In this document: one piece after another, positions 47,355-58,486 of the stretch
Layout of the letters: each line of letters begins with the position of its first letter
Position numbering within the stretch: the stretch's first letter is position 1
NCBI GenBank assembly: GCA_023101725.1
Contig: JALJCO010003012.1
Span: forward strand, 489,001-553,000
DNA length: 64,000 nt
DNA from: Atherinomorus stipes
Taxonomy: Eukaryota; Chordata; Actinopteri; Atheriniformes; Atherinidae
Direction of reading: 5' to 3'
Notes under the pieces: generated by a model
Told to the model about the DNA's origin: nothing
Database searches by the model: none
Seen by the model: the letters and a program-made list of their open reading frames with translations, nothing else
Program-made: the position numbers and the translations under genes

Positions 47355-49364
47355 GTCTTCCAAGTGACTTGTTTGACACGTTTCAGAGACGGACAAGTGT
47401 TATTTGTTATCTGTTATTTGTTCATGCCCTGTTAAAAGACGCGTGGGGAAACTAGAGCGCCCCTAGAGTCAGAGGTATTTTACATCTCAAGTTAAGTCTA
47501 ATCCCAATCCTCCTCCATGAATGTAGCCTAAGATCCTGACCCAATGAGCTTTGAGACAAAATAGCAAAAGTTATCTTTCCTTTGGATTTACTTTTACCAG
47601 GCACCCAACAGCGCTGACTCCTTTATGCTTGGTGTGTGGGGGGAAAGCCATCCAACAGTGCTATGGTCCCAAACAAGCTTAAAAACCATGTCCATCACTT
47701 CAAAACAAGAATGTGGCCTTTTTATTTGACCTGCTTGCAAAGAAATCATCAATGAGGTGCTCAATACCTATGTGGTTAAAGAAACAGCTAAAGTCCCTCG
47801 AAGATAATAAAATTTCAAGACATAATAATATGTCAGCAAACATCACAAGGACTGTTTTGTAATTTAAACAGACTCGGGTTTTACACAGAGAAATAACTAT
47901 ACTGTCATAATGGATCCTGCATGAAACTGAAGTCACTTTATAACATTTTTGTTCTGTGGTTTGATGAGAAATTTATTTCAGTGTAAAAAAAATGTGCCAT
48001 GCTCCCAAAAAGATTGCAAAATTGGAGTAAGGTACACTAAAGCATATCAATACGTGTGAATGGCTAGTCATTTTGCTAACAATTTCTGAGCATTTCAAGT
48101 TTTTTTGCAGATAGTTCAGGTAGGGTGTCACTCATCCGAGCACTTACCATCACACCAAACAATGAGAAATTAAATTAAATAAATATAAATGTAAAAAATA
48201 AAAAAACACCGGAAAGAACCAAGAAAACTTTGCTTCCCCCTGCTTGGTATCAGTCTGCATGGCCTTTAACTCGTTCAGCAGAGCACAAACAGAACTCACA
48301 CACTTTAGACATTGAGTCTCTTGCTGTTGCTCCATGTCGTCACTGGCAAACACTCAATGTGGGGAACACACGGCCAAACAGCGAAACAATTTGTTTAATC
48401 ATAAAGTGCATTTACATAAGGCAACGGCTGCATAAATGAATGCATAATTGAACAGGTTAATGCATAATGTAGCACTCCCCAGGGACAATAAATAAAGTGC
48501 CTTTTGAAAATGTGTGAGACAGAAAGAGAGAGAGAGACAACTCTACCCGCCAAGCGCCAACAAAACATGAAACACGTTCAACGAGACAATGCCAAGGCCA
48601 AGAAGGTAGAAAGAACGAGAGGAAAAGAAAGAAAGGAAAATGGCAGGAAATAAATAAATAAAAAGGTGAAGCCGTGCTAAGAGGATTTAAGGACATGCTT
48701 CGTTTCTTTCCATAATCTGTCTATTAGCACCAAAGTATTTCCAGCTCTCATAACCATGGCAGGAACACTGTTAGAGACAAGCTCACACACCAGCACAACT
48801 TAGCAGTCTCCTGGGAGTTTATCCCTCACTCCTTGTTTGTCCCTTTCTTTCTTTTTCTGCTCCTCTTTGCCTCCATGGCTGTCACTGTTTGTAACCATCT
48901 TTTTCTGTCCCTTCTTCTCTCTTCCTCATCTTCTCCCAACTTGGCATTCACCAAGACCTCCTCTGCTCTGAGCCCAGAGTGATTTGTCGAGACACAGCTG
49001 GTTTGTCAAGCAAGGACAGATATTAATAAGTGTACCATTTGTAATCAAGATCAGAGGAGGAGGCCATCAACACATCCACACACCGCTACACTGCAGTTCC
49101 TCCCATGGCGAAAAAGAAACGCTAAAATAAAATCAGGACATGGTAAGTAAATTAGGATTAGTCTTTAGACCCGGACCGTTTTGGTAGGAACCCTTTTTAT
49201 TCCCCCCCCCCACCTCAGCCAGATAGTGATTGACACCTTAGCTACGCAACTGCATGATGTCAGAGCAGCTTTCCTTAGAGAATCACAAAAACACAACACA
49301 GAAACAACAGACTGCATTCATCCATGTTGAATGCAATCAGACATGTTAGCGCGTAGATTTGTAG
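47355..49364. other. Intergenic; small TAAT/ATTA-rich patch near 48360-48470
   Basis: No gene. The patch contains TGCATAATTGAACAGGTTAA and TTAATCATAAAGTGCATTTAC and could be regulatory, without further support. The purine-rich 48515-48660 gives a spurious minus-strand frame. Confidence 0.4.
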
Positions 49365-49868
49365 TTCTCAATCAATCAAAGTTTATTTGTATAGCACTTT
49401 TCAACAAGAAATTTACTTGAACAAAGTGCTCCACATGAAGCAACTCTACAGGTAAAATGGAAAAATAAAATAAAGTCAAATCTACAGATAAAATACAGTA
49501 ATAATAAAAACACACTGAAAATGTGGTTGAACAGGTAAAATAGCAGATCATGGATTGTTAAAAGCTATTCTGAACAGAAAAGTTTTTAGCCTGGTCTTCA
49601 AAAAAGGCAGGTCACAGATGTAACGCAGTTCTAGTGAGTTCCACAGTTTCAGACCTGCCACAGAGAAAGTGTGATCACCCCATTTAACATGCCTGCAGCG
49701 TGGGACCTCCAGCAGATTTTGATCTGCAAGGCAAAGCTTTTCCAGGCTGATGAGGCTTGAGCAACCCACATAAATAGGAGAGTACAAGGCTATTACGAGC
49801 TTTAAAACCAAACAAAAGTATTTTAAAATCAAATTCTAACCCTGACTGGGAGCCAGAGCAGGGAGAAC
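49365..49868 (-). mobile_element. CR1/L2/Rex-type LINE 3' end, minus strand
   Basis: Read on the minus strand, an open C-terminal coding segment (49832-49548) is followed by about 180 bp of 3' UTR ending GTGCTATACAAATAAACTTT and a short GATT-GATT-GA tail. Such tails with short tandem repeats are typical of these LINEs. The 5' side is truncated near 49868, where a different repeat begins. Confidence 0.8.
49548..49832 (-). pseudogene. LINE ORF2 C-terminal fragment (94 codons, still open)
   Basis: The frame contains LVIALYSPIYVGC, then ADQNLLEVPRCRHVKWGDHT, FSVAGLKLWNSLE and FLKTRLKTFLFRIAFNNP. This is the thumb/C-terminal region of CR1/L2/Rex-type reverse transcriptases (LL-VPR-R----G--FSVAGP-LWNSLP ... 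FK-RLKT-LF--AF). There are no internal stops, so the copy is fairly young or by chance undamaged, but the catalytic RT domain is missing. The overlapping 162-codon frame (49684-50172) in another register is not real. Confidence 0.8.
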
Positions 49869-49877
49869 AAAACTGGT

Positions 49878-50010
49878 CAAGACTGGTTTTGGTCTCAAGA
49901 CCACTTTTTCGTGGTGTTGGTCTTGTCACAGCCTCGGCAGTCTTTGGTTTAGGTACTGGTCTTGGTCTTGGGTCTCTCGGTCTCAATGTCTTGGACTGGC
50001 CGAGTGGTTT
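49878..50010. repeat. GGTCT-rich dispersed repeat
   Basis: The block contains TTTTGGTCTCAAGACCAC followed by repeated GGTCTTGGTCTTGGGTCTC words, a pattern common in teleost intergenic repeats (probable MITE end). No partner end is identified. Confidence 0.4.
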
Positions 50011-50083
50011 CAAAGGGATTTGTAGCCTATTATATCCAGGCACAGTTTTTTTTTTTATATCATTAAACATCCCCTTAAAAAAA

Positions 50084-50113
50084 TTTTTTTTTTTTTTTTT
50101 TTTGGGGGGGGGG
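50084..50113. repeat. T20-G10 homopolymer junction
   Basis: About 20 T run directly into 10 G. The length is likely error-prone. Confidence 0.85.
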
Positions 50114-50438
50114 TTCCTGGCTACGCTCTCGAGCTGAACTAGTGTGGTCGTGTCTGCAAGTCCGCGACTCACATTGGTGTATCAGCTGGGGGAGGTAGGA
50201 CGGGGTGAGGAGAGCTGAGGGGGAGGCTCAGGACTATGTCAGGGGGGCCCAGCCAGGCTAAAAAGTATAGTTTTTGCACTTCTAACAAAAAATGGCCATA
50301 TTTTTAAAGTACTGATGAACAAATGATCATGACTCAACAAGATCAACCCCAAATGCAGGACATTTTTTCATGCGTCTCATGGTAAATGTTTGGGTGCATG
50401 TGGTAGTGGTGGTAGGATGAGGGACTTGACATTATTGC

Positions 50439-51151
50439 TAGGGATGCACGATATAATTGGCTCCCTATCCGTAATGGCCTATATCGGCCTTAAAACTGAG
50501 TATCGGACATCGGTCACCGATATTTAACTGATATTTAATCGATCAGCCCGCTGTTTCTAAAGTCTAAAAAAAAGAAAAACTTCTTCTTCAAAAACTTGTA
50601 TTTTTCAGACTTTAAAACTTCGAAAGACTAGGGGTTATTTGCTGATATCATATTGACATTTAAAAACACAGTTTCAATCTATTTTACTAACGAAATCTCG
50701 TAATATTTCATCGTTCTGTTACAAAATCTTGTGAGAATTCACAACAATTTTGCAATATTTTCACATCATGATATCATATTGACATTGAAAAACGTGGTAA
50801 TCTATCTTATGAACAACATCTCGCTATATTTCACCATTCTGTTACGAAATCTCCTGAGAATTCACAAAATGTTGTGAGATTTTGTAACAGAAAGATGAAA
50901 TCTCGCAAGATTTTGTAAGTAAAATAGATCAATACTGCATTTTTAAATATCGATTTGATATTGGCATATAAAAATATCGCAATATTTCGGTGTATCGATA
51001 TTTTTTCCCACCCTTGTTGGAAATGGATTACAAAACCGTTATTTGCAATGACTGCCTATTATTTTCAGCTTTGATATCGGTATCGGCTACATGGGTTTCA
51101 AAATATTGGCATATCGGATATCGGCCAAAATTCCAATATCGTGAATCTTTA
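50439..51151. mobile_element. hAT-type MITE with a second MITE inside
   Basis: ATTATTGC (50431-50438) and ATAATTGC (51152-51159) form a 7-of-8 target duplication. The left end TAGGGATGCACGATATA and the right end, reverse-complemented, TAAAGATTCACGATATTG match with decay. Subterminal TATCGGC/GCCGATAT words occur at both sides. The central part, about 50627-51016, is a different sequence. Confidence 0.65.
50627..51016. mobile_element. Inner MITE with direct and inverted internal copies
   Basis: The right end, reverse-complemented, reads CAAGGGTGGGAAAAAATATC, as in teleost MITEs of the 'aggggtgggaaaaaatatcgat' kind. The left limit ACTAGGGGTTA is weaker; 6 of 8 bases of a possible duplication agree (TTCGAAAG, TTGGAAAT). 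Inside, a unit starting GATATCATATTGACATT at 50644 recurs at 50770 (126-bp spacing), and an inverted copy lies at about 50870-50960. Confidence 0.5.
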
Positions 51152-51167
51152 ATAATTGCCAATGAAA

Positions 51168-51201
51168 AGGGGGCCCTGCAGAAAAAGTTTGGGAACCACT
51201 G
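51168..51201. mobile_element. hAT terminal inverted repeat, single end
   Basis: GGGGGCCCTGCAGAAAAAG followed by TTTGGGAACCACTG is the right terminus of hAT elements that begin CAGTGGTTCCCAAA. The partner end was not found in the window. The 164-codon frame 51156-51650 begins in this terminus and is not a gene. Confidence 0.55.
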
Positions 51202-53499
51202 TTTTACAGTATGCTCTAACTGGAGACTATCAATTATGTAGAATGATAAGTCACTTTTTTTTTTTGCCATCAATCAATGGATTGCAGTGTGTCAAGCTCC
51301 ACCTTCTTGGGTTGGATCAGTTAGACTGTAACCCCACCAGAAGAGTCTTAAAAAAATGGGAAGGTACAGGTCAGATATTCTTCCCAGTTTTTGCCTGTGG
51401 AAAGGCCAAAAAATGTGGACCAAACCATCCTGTCCTGCCCCCGACCCGCTGTAGAGTCTCTGAAGGTCACATGGTGAATTCAGTCTTTTCTATACTGATT
51501 GGCTACTTTAACAGATTTAGTCAGTTGAAAATAAAAATATGCATTAATAAGCTTTTACAGCAAAAAAGAAAAGTTTTCTGCATAAATGTCTCTTTTACAT
51601 TCTTTAGTCTATATATTAAACATGTAAATAACAAACAGAAAAATGTTTGAAACAAATCAGGGTTTTTATCCTTTTAAAAGAGCACTACAGTACCAGTGAA
51701 ATAGATGAAAAGATGTCTCCTACATCCTGCCAACTCATCACAGAGCTTAATGATGCTTGTTGAGGCTGCTTTCACAGCACATTTAAAAGCAATGGGTACC
51801 CTTTCAGCATCATTTTTTCAACATACAGGAAAGTGATCAACATCCACATCTTAATGGGCGAGATGCTTTAACAACCATCAGTATGTGTGTTTGAACAGAG
51901 GCAGAAATGCTACATTTGAAGACTAATATGACACTTTACGGTCACATTTTGTATTCAGTCTATGATTACGTTAGAGAACCAGAACCATTTAGTTACATTT
52001 AGGAAAACCTTGTGGTTTTGGTTAAAATACATCCTTTTGGGATCTTCAGTCACGTTAAACTGAGATGTCTTCATCTGACAAGAATATGGCTGCAGTATGC
52101 ATCTATTTCAATGTTACATGACTTCTACCAAGATTTATCAGACCCTGCATGTTTGAAAATTTAACATAAGACACAAAATAAAGCTACTAGTTTTAAAGTG
52201 TTTGCATATGGCAACTTAGAAGTGACAAAAAATATCAGAAGATGCATCAAGTCAGTACAATATCTGCCAATAAAGCACACAGGGCTGGCCAGAGCCTTTA
52301 TGGGGCTCAAAGCAGAATCTGATTTGGGGACCCCTGACCACATAGATAACTGGTGAATTTATCATTTTATATACTGTAAATACATCCATTCATTTGGAGT
52401 GTTTGTCCTTGCTTACATCACACTGGTGTCACTCTGGCTCTGTTTTTTAACCTTACTGGTGTGGCAAATTAAGAAAAATAGACAAGAATTACTTTGCACT
52501 TTTTGAAACTGACAGTTATGTGACTTTCTGAACTTGTATTTGAATGTAGCAGTAAACATCAGCAATAAAAGACAAATCATTCAGAGGTAATAAGTTCATT
52601 TATTTCTTTCACTGCCTAGTTTAAAGAATCCAAAACATGCAATCTTCCTCTTCAAAATGACTCAAAACCATTGCTGACTTGTCCTTGACTTTTTGCATTA
52701 GTAAAACTCACAAGAGGACTGTGCGGTACAAAAAACGATGTGGATGCACTACACTAAAGAGGCTGCAGCCTGCAGCAGGAACTGATTAAACCAGCATTAT
52801 TTACGCTTTGTATTATTTTAGACTTTGTGTGTATTGCCATTTTAATTTACAATTTTCACTGGTATATTTGTAATTATCATTGTTATTATTTCTTTAATTA
52901 CATGATCTCGACATTTCAAATATACTTGTGGGACCTCCAAGTGATGGCATAGTTTGCTTATGTCTTGGCCTAGCTTACAGAAGGAGCCAATTCGGCAACA
53001 CAAAGCCAATGCTCAAGTGATTTTAAACCCAATACCATGCACGTTTGGCACCAAAACACCTCAGTGTCTCATAGTGGTTCACAGATATCACAGATAACCA
53101 AATATTATTGATATTCAGCAAACTCTTAATCTACATGATTTTGATTAGTTACAATTATGGCTTCAAGTCAATAAACTTATTCTCAATGGAACAAAATCTT
53201 TTGTTACTTAATCTTTTGTTAATTATTACTTCCAATTCTTGATTACAGTGCCATTGCTTATCAAAATACTACAGCCACTAATCTGCAGCCACTTAGTGTT
53301 GTATATAACTGTCTGTGCAGGTTTGTGATACGCTGTCCGTTCAGAACTCATCACTGTCAGTTGTATCAACTGTCCTGGTTCATTCCATCCTCCAGGCGAC
53401 AATTTCATTGGTTATTATTTATTTTTAAATGCATTATCTTAGTTATCCGGAATGCTTAAAACATTTAATTCCTTTTAGCTCTTCTTAAAGTTAAAGACA
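51202..53499. other. Intergenic; possible hAT-like fragment at 52275-52340
   Basis: 52275-52340 (AGGGCTGGCCAGAGCC, then GATTTGGGGACCCC) resembles a vertebrate hAT terminus but has no partner. The rest is AT-rich with no coding or repeat hallmark. Confidence 0.4.
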
Positions 53500-53521
53500 T
53501 GCAACACAAGTGTTTTTTGTT

Positions 53522-53666
53522 GTGCCTCGAATTCATAAGGATATTGGAAAATTTTCATTTAGATATAAAGCACCCTCTGACTGGAACAATCTTCCATCCT
53601 CGATCTGTTTATGTGTTTAAAAATAGCCTTGCTCGCCACCTTCAAAATGTATGCAATTGTTTTTGA
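53522..53666 (+). pseudogene. LINE ORF2 C-terminus with a frameshift
   Basis: One frame gives VPRIHKDIGKFSFRYKAP then SDWNNLPSSI. After a +1/-1 shift near 53610 the next gives VFKNSLARHLQNVCNCF and a stop at 53664-53666. Together these follow the conserved C-terminus VPR-----G---F---AP--WN-LP---------FK--L---L. Inactive. Confidence 0.75.
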
Positions 53667-53894
53667 CTCTCCTCTATAATTTTTTCTTTTCTTTTCTCTT
53701 CTTATACTGTTTGACAAGATATTGTATTAATTTATAACTGAGCATCTGTAACAACTTTAGAGGTCCGTTGTCTGATTGTGTAAAATGGTGTGATTGGTTT
53801 TGTGTGTGCACATTTGTTGGTATTTATTTATTCATTGTTTTTTTTTCTCCCCCCCCGTCTCTTGTTTTGTCTGTATGTTTGTGTATGTATATAC

Positions 53895-54259
53895 TAGGGG
53901 TGCAACAATACATGTATTCATATCAAACCGTTCAATACAGGTGTGTATCGAACTGTGAGCAAGGCGTATCGCATATTGGACAATACAGAGTTTTTCATTT
54001 ATTTTTATCAGCTTGTGTTCTGACAATGAGCTCTGTGTTTAAAACTCAGTGGATCTGAGTTCGACTACAATCAGATCTGGTATTTAGAACTTATTTGGTT
54101 TTCACGTTGAGTATGATCCCAGTGGTAAGCTGTTATGGACAAAAGGACATTTGGTTAAAAAAGCCATGAAAATGTATATTTTTTGTATCGGAAAAATATC
54201 GAACCGCGACACTGAAGTATCGAACTGAACCGTGAATTTTTTTAATTGTTGCACCTCTA
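53895..54259. mobile_element. hAT MITE, 365 bp, perfect 8-bp duplication
   Basis: GTATATAC flanks it at 53887-53894 and 54260-54267. The ends are TAGGGGTGCAACAATAC and, reverse-complemented, TAGAGGTGCAACAATTA. Subterminal GTATCGAAC/ATCGAACC words occur on both sides. No coding capacity. Confidence 0.85.
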
Positions 54260-54420
54260 GTATATACATATACTGTCAAGCATACCTGTTCTGCTTGTAC
54301 CTCTGTTGCTGTCCTGATCATCTGTTTTGCCATTTTTGTGGGAAACTATTTAGGACCCCCCTTGAAAACGAAATGGTTCATTTCAAGGGGTTCATCCTAT
54401 AAATAAAGCCTAAGTAACTG

Positions 54421-57341
54421 TAACTAAGCCTTTTTAATAAGCTTTGATGGTACAGTTAGACTGATTCACTGCTTCTATTCAGTGTACTGGTGGTCTTTCT
54501 AAATATAATCCCAGAACTGGGCAGATATTAGACCTAAAATAAAGATTTTTTTTTTTCATTAGGTTTCATCAAGTATCACTCTACTCAAAAATGGTTACTT
54601 ATGTCTGTTAAATGACCAAGATAGCAACTGCTAAATGCCAAAGTCAGAGCTTCAAAACATCACTTCAAAAACCAAGTGGTGATGTCACAGTGGCTATTTC
54701 TACTTAATATGCAGTCTTTGGTTTGGCATGAGTCTGGTGCTGATGGTTTAACTTCAAGGTTTGTGACTTCTGTTTTCTGTGGGTACATCACATTACCCAC
54801 ATTAAATGCAACTCGTGGACACAGTGACTATTTTGGCTTTTCATAAATAATTAGGGCTACACACACCCACAATCGCAATGAATAAATAAATACACACACA
54901 AGAAAAGATAGATGAGTCAGTAAACATTCAATTATGTCAGACAGATAGAAGCTTGTTCATGACAAAAAAATGCCCAAATGATTCAAACCTCTCTGTGGAT
55001 CAGGTCATATTAAACTGATTAAAAACAGTTTTTCCCATCAGCTGATGATCCCCCCCACGCGCCCACATCTACATCCATTTAAAACCCCGTTGAACCAGCG
55101 ACGAGAGGAAAGCCGAAGCAAAACAGAGCGGCTGTAGTCATTAAAGCGGCTGTTATGTGAATCTCAGAGTATACTCAGATACCTGTCAATGTCTGTTTGT
55201 GTCCTGGTGGCCCGCAACGCAAATGTGTATGTGGCTGTCAGGTAAGATTGCGGCATTTACACTGTGATGTGTCACACCTGATTACGGATACACGCTCCCT
55301 TCTTTCACTCCCGCACGCCTGCGAGTATGTGTGATGCGTGCGTGAGCGTGTGACAGGCAGACATCAGCCCGGGTTTGGTGGATGATGACAGCGCCGCGAC
55401 CTCTGATGACGCCCTCCATTTTGTCACCGGCGAATCACGCAGATTACCCCCAGCGCCATCTTCTTACTCTGTATGCTAATGAAACAGAGAGCAGGAGTAA
55501 TGAGAAAAGAGTGACAGATAAAAAGAGGGAGGAATCGAAGGAATGGCACAGGAAACAGTGTACAGTATGAAAGAAAAACGTGACAGACATGGAAAAGGGC
55601 TTTGAGTGTGTGTAACTGAAGAAAAATAAGAGAAAATACAAAGGAGGAGGCATGTCTGTGAAAACACACACTGTGTGAAGGAGATGAAAAACAAATATGG
55701 GATGTGGAAAGAAAGAAAGGGAGACTAATAAAGGTCATCAGCAGCCATACTGGGGTTCCCTTGGATAGAAAATTTAAGGAGAGAGGTAGGGGTGGCTCTG
55801 GTGAGTATGATGAATATGATTAGAGGTGTGTGAGTGTGTGACAGTAATGAATTCAGGGAGTGGGATAGAAAAGGGATATAGGTCTCTGGGAGTGTTGAAT
55901 TTCAAGCAGGGACACCGACTGGTCACCGCTGTGGCTCTGATTCTTCTAGATATGCGTGTGTGTGCTTGGCTTCCATGTGTCAGGAAGTGTGTGTGTAGTT
56001 TTTATGCTGAGATAGCTGCTGTAAGACAGTTCGGCCTGCTGTAATTTATGTGAAAACAGAGCTGTCGGGAGATGTCATTAGCTAAAAGGCTAATTTCATT
56101 ATTTTGCTAATTCGGAACATGATGACTCTTTTTGATGTCTCCTTCTTCTTCCTGTCTGCTCTCTTTCTTTTCCACTATATCCATGCTTCCCGCTGCCTTT
56201 TTTGTCTATTTACCTCTCTTCCCTCCCCCCTCCTCCAATTCAGAGGATCTCTTCTATTCAGAGCAGCCGTCCCTTTCAAGGTTGAGGAAAATGGCCATGT
56301 GTCTGTATGAGTGTGTGTGGAAAGTAAGAGTGATTTTCATTCATGGTCCTGCTGAAGGAGGTGATGGTGACTCACCTTCGACCCACAACAACACACACAC
56401 ACACCTTGCACATCTTCCTCTCCTCCCTGTCTTTGATGTGTGTTTAAGTCCATGGCTAATCAGGTAGCATCAGGCCTAGTCCTCATTTCCCCTTCACACC
56501 AGCCCCATTAGGGAGCAGGCTTTCTGGAGCGGGCCGATAAGGACAATATGCTCCTCTCTAGCACTCTCTTCCACATATACCCTAAATCTCACACTACTCT
56601 CATTCTTTCTTTTGCTCCCCTTCTGCTCTTTCCCCATCGTTTGCTCTCCAGCGCCTCCTCATTCCTCCATCTCTCATTCTCCCTGTCACAGACTTCTCTC
56701 ACCTTTAACTTTTCTTTCCATCTCACCACCTCTTCCTAAAAGTCCCATTACTCCTCCTCCTTCTCTTATTTTCTCTCCTTCTTTCCCATATTAACCTCTC
56801 TACTCTCTAAATCACACACTCCGCCGCCATCCCTCCGCTCCTTTGTCAGCCTCCCTCCACATCCATCTTTCACTCTGCTTCCTTCCTCATTCCCAAACTC
56901 ATTCCCCAAATCCCCAGCAACATTCTTTCAGGAGCTTCCCTCATGCATCCCTCTTTCACTGCCTTTATTCCTCTTTCCCTGTAGTCCTCAACTCTTCCTC
57001 TCCTTCAAATTGCCTCGTAATCTCGTGCTCCCACTGGGTTTCCCACTGTCTTAAACTGTACCATTTTCCACCCATTTCCTCTTACTGCCAACTTTACCTT
57101 TGGGAAAACTGTTCTTTTCTTGGAGGAAGTGGTGACATGGTCAACTTACCCATTAAGAGATGAGACGACACACATGAAAATCAGTTAAATGTTCTCTGTG
57201 AGTCACTAAAACATTAACATACACTGTTTAAAATTAATGTTTTTTCTACAGTATTACAACTAACATTTACTGTAAAGTGTTGGCAGTTGTGAATATATTA
57301 TATATTCAAATGAAATGGTTTATTCATGCTTTGGTTTAAGG
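54421..57341. other. Intergenic; purine-rich (55480-55730) and pyrimidine-rich (56140-57010) blocks
   Basis: All frames of 60-111 codons here are low-complexity S/L/P/F-rich translations of the skewed blocks. 56040-56120 has ATTAGCTAAAAGGCTAATTTC, complex but short. No gene is supported. Confidence 0.5.
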
Positions 57342-57531
57342 CAGGGATCTCAAACTCTGGTTCTAAGGGGCTTCAGATTTTAGATGGTCTCCTGCTCAAA
57401 CACACTTAACTCAAACAAACGGGCCATTGAGCAGAACTTAACAAGCAGTTGAATCAGTTTAGTTTCAATTATGCGTGTTGGAGCAGGGAAGCACCTAAAA
57501 CCTGCTCATCAACTGGCGTCTAAAATTCCTG
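57342..57531. mobile_element. hAT-type MITE, 190 bp
   Basis: It starts CAGGGATCTCAAACTCTGG. Internal arms ATTTTAGATGGTCTCCTGCT and, on the right, GCAGGGAAGCACCTAAAA are inverted relative to each other. Flanks GTTTAAGG and GTTTATTG agree at 6 of 8 positions. This is the teleost repeat whose consensus reads 'caggggtctcaaactc ... ttttagatgt.tccctgctccaacacac'. The right end is worn. Confidence 0.7.
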
Positions 57532-57991
57532 GTTTATTGGTAACATTTTCCAGTAAAAATACACTTTTGTCAAATTATAATTGATCATTTTCACCCGTCA
57601 CTTACTTGCTCAGTAAAATAAGTACAGCTGTTCTGTGAAGGTATAAGAGATATGCCCGACAACATTGGTGAACAAACAACATAATTGAGAACAAGAAACA
57701 CACCAGACAGACAAACCAGACACCAGACAAGTCAGACAAAGAGCAAGGTAATGTTTTCTAAAAAATAATATCCTAAGCTTTGAACCACTCAGCGCTGCTA
57801 AGTTCATCATCCGAAAATAGAAAAAGTAAAGCACAACTGAAAGACATGACTGTCCACCAAACTGGGCTGGGCAAGAAGAGTATTATTCAGGGAAGCTGCC
57901 AAATGTCTCATGTAACTCTGGAAGAGCTCCAGAGATCTGTAGCTAACATCCACTAGACAACTATCAGTCATATACTCCACAAATATGGCCT
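57532..57991. other. Intergenic, no gene seen
   Basis: Short AT-rich spacer between elements. No coding or repeat signal. Confidence 0.5.
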
Positions 57992-58483
57992 TTAAAGGGA
58001 CTAAAGACAAGATTAAGAAATTAAACTTGCGACTGCTGCTACTGGCGTTTTAGGTAACTGCAGCCATGAGCCAAGCCGTCACGGGAGCGTGCACAAACTG
58101 AAGCTGTAATGTTGTTTACTAACCTTTTTCTTTGTAGTTCCACTTTTTAGTGTCTTTCAGTTGATCTGGATCGTTTGCTGACGGCAGAAGAATCCATAAC
58201 CATCACTTACAGTGTTTGAATTTACCGCGACCGTCTTCCTCCTGTATCAAAACTGTTGGGGATGCAGATGCAGTGTTATTTGACGTCACATCCGCAGGGC
58301 ATTGTGGAAAATTTGGCCACCGAATCGCAGCGCATTTTGCAGCACATAGCCTGTTCAAGGCAACGGAGAGAGATGTGGGTGGGCTCGTTCTTTTTGGTAT
58401 TTAGAGCTTCATCACTTATTAGTATAAAAAAAATGGACATGCATGTTTGTTTTTTTCCTAATTCTTGCCTCCAGTCCCTTTAA
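57992..58483. mobile_element. TTAA-flanked MITE
   Basis: TTAA occurs at 57992-57995 and 58480-58483. The ends AGGGACTAAAGACAAGATTA and, reverse-complemented, AGGGACTGGAGGCAAGAATT are clear inverted repeats. No transposase. piggyBac or Kolobok type by target site. Confidence 0.75.
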
Positions 58484-58486
58484 CCC

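Larger units (their letters stand above)
53500..54420 (+). mobile_element. LINE 3' end interrupted by a hAT MITE
   Basis: The LINE runs 53500-53894 and continues at 54268-54420 after the MITE. It starts with C-terminal RT-ORF coding sequence, then a T-rich 3' UTR, and ends in a perfect 10-bp stem (CCCCTTGAAA / TTTCAAGGGG at about 54359-54391), then TATAAATAAAGCC. Such a 3' hairpin is a usual recognition feature of several LINE clades. The 5' end is truncated. Confidence 0.7.

Noticed and set aside
49684..50172. 162-codon open frame, minus strand
   Set aside because: Spans a LINE end in the wrong register, a GGTCT-rich repeat and a poly-A/poly-C stretch that gives lysine and proline runs.
51156..51650. 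164-codon open frame, plus strand (longest in the window)
   Set aside because: It begins inside a hAT terminal repeat and runs through T-rich repeat-like DNA; the translation has no domain.
55424..55738. Serine/leucine/phenylalanine-rich frames on the minus strand
   Set aside because: Complement of a purine-rich block; three overlapping frames are open at once, as expected for skewed DNA.
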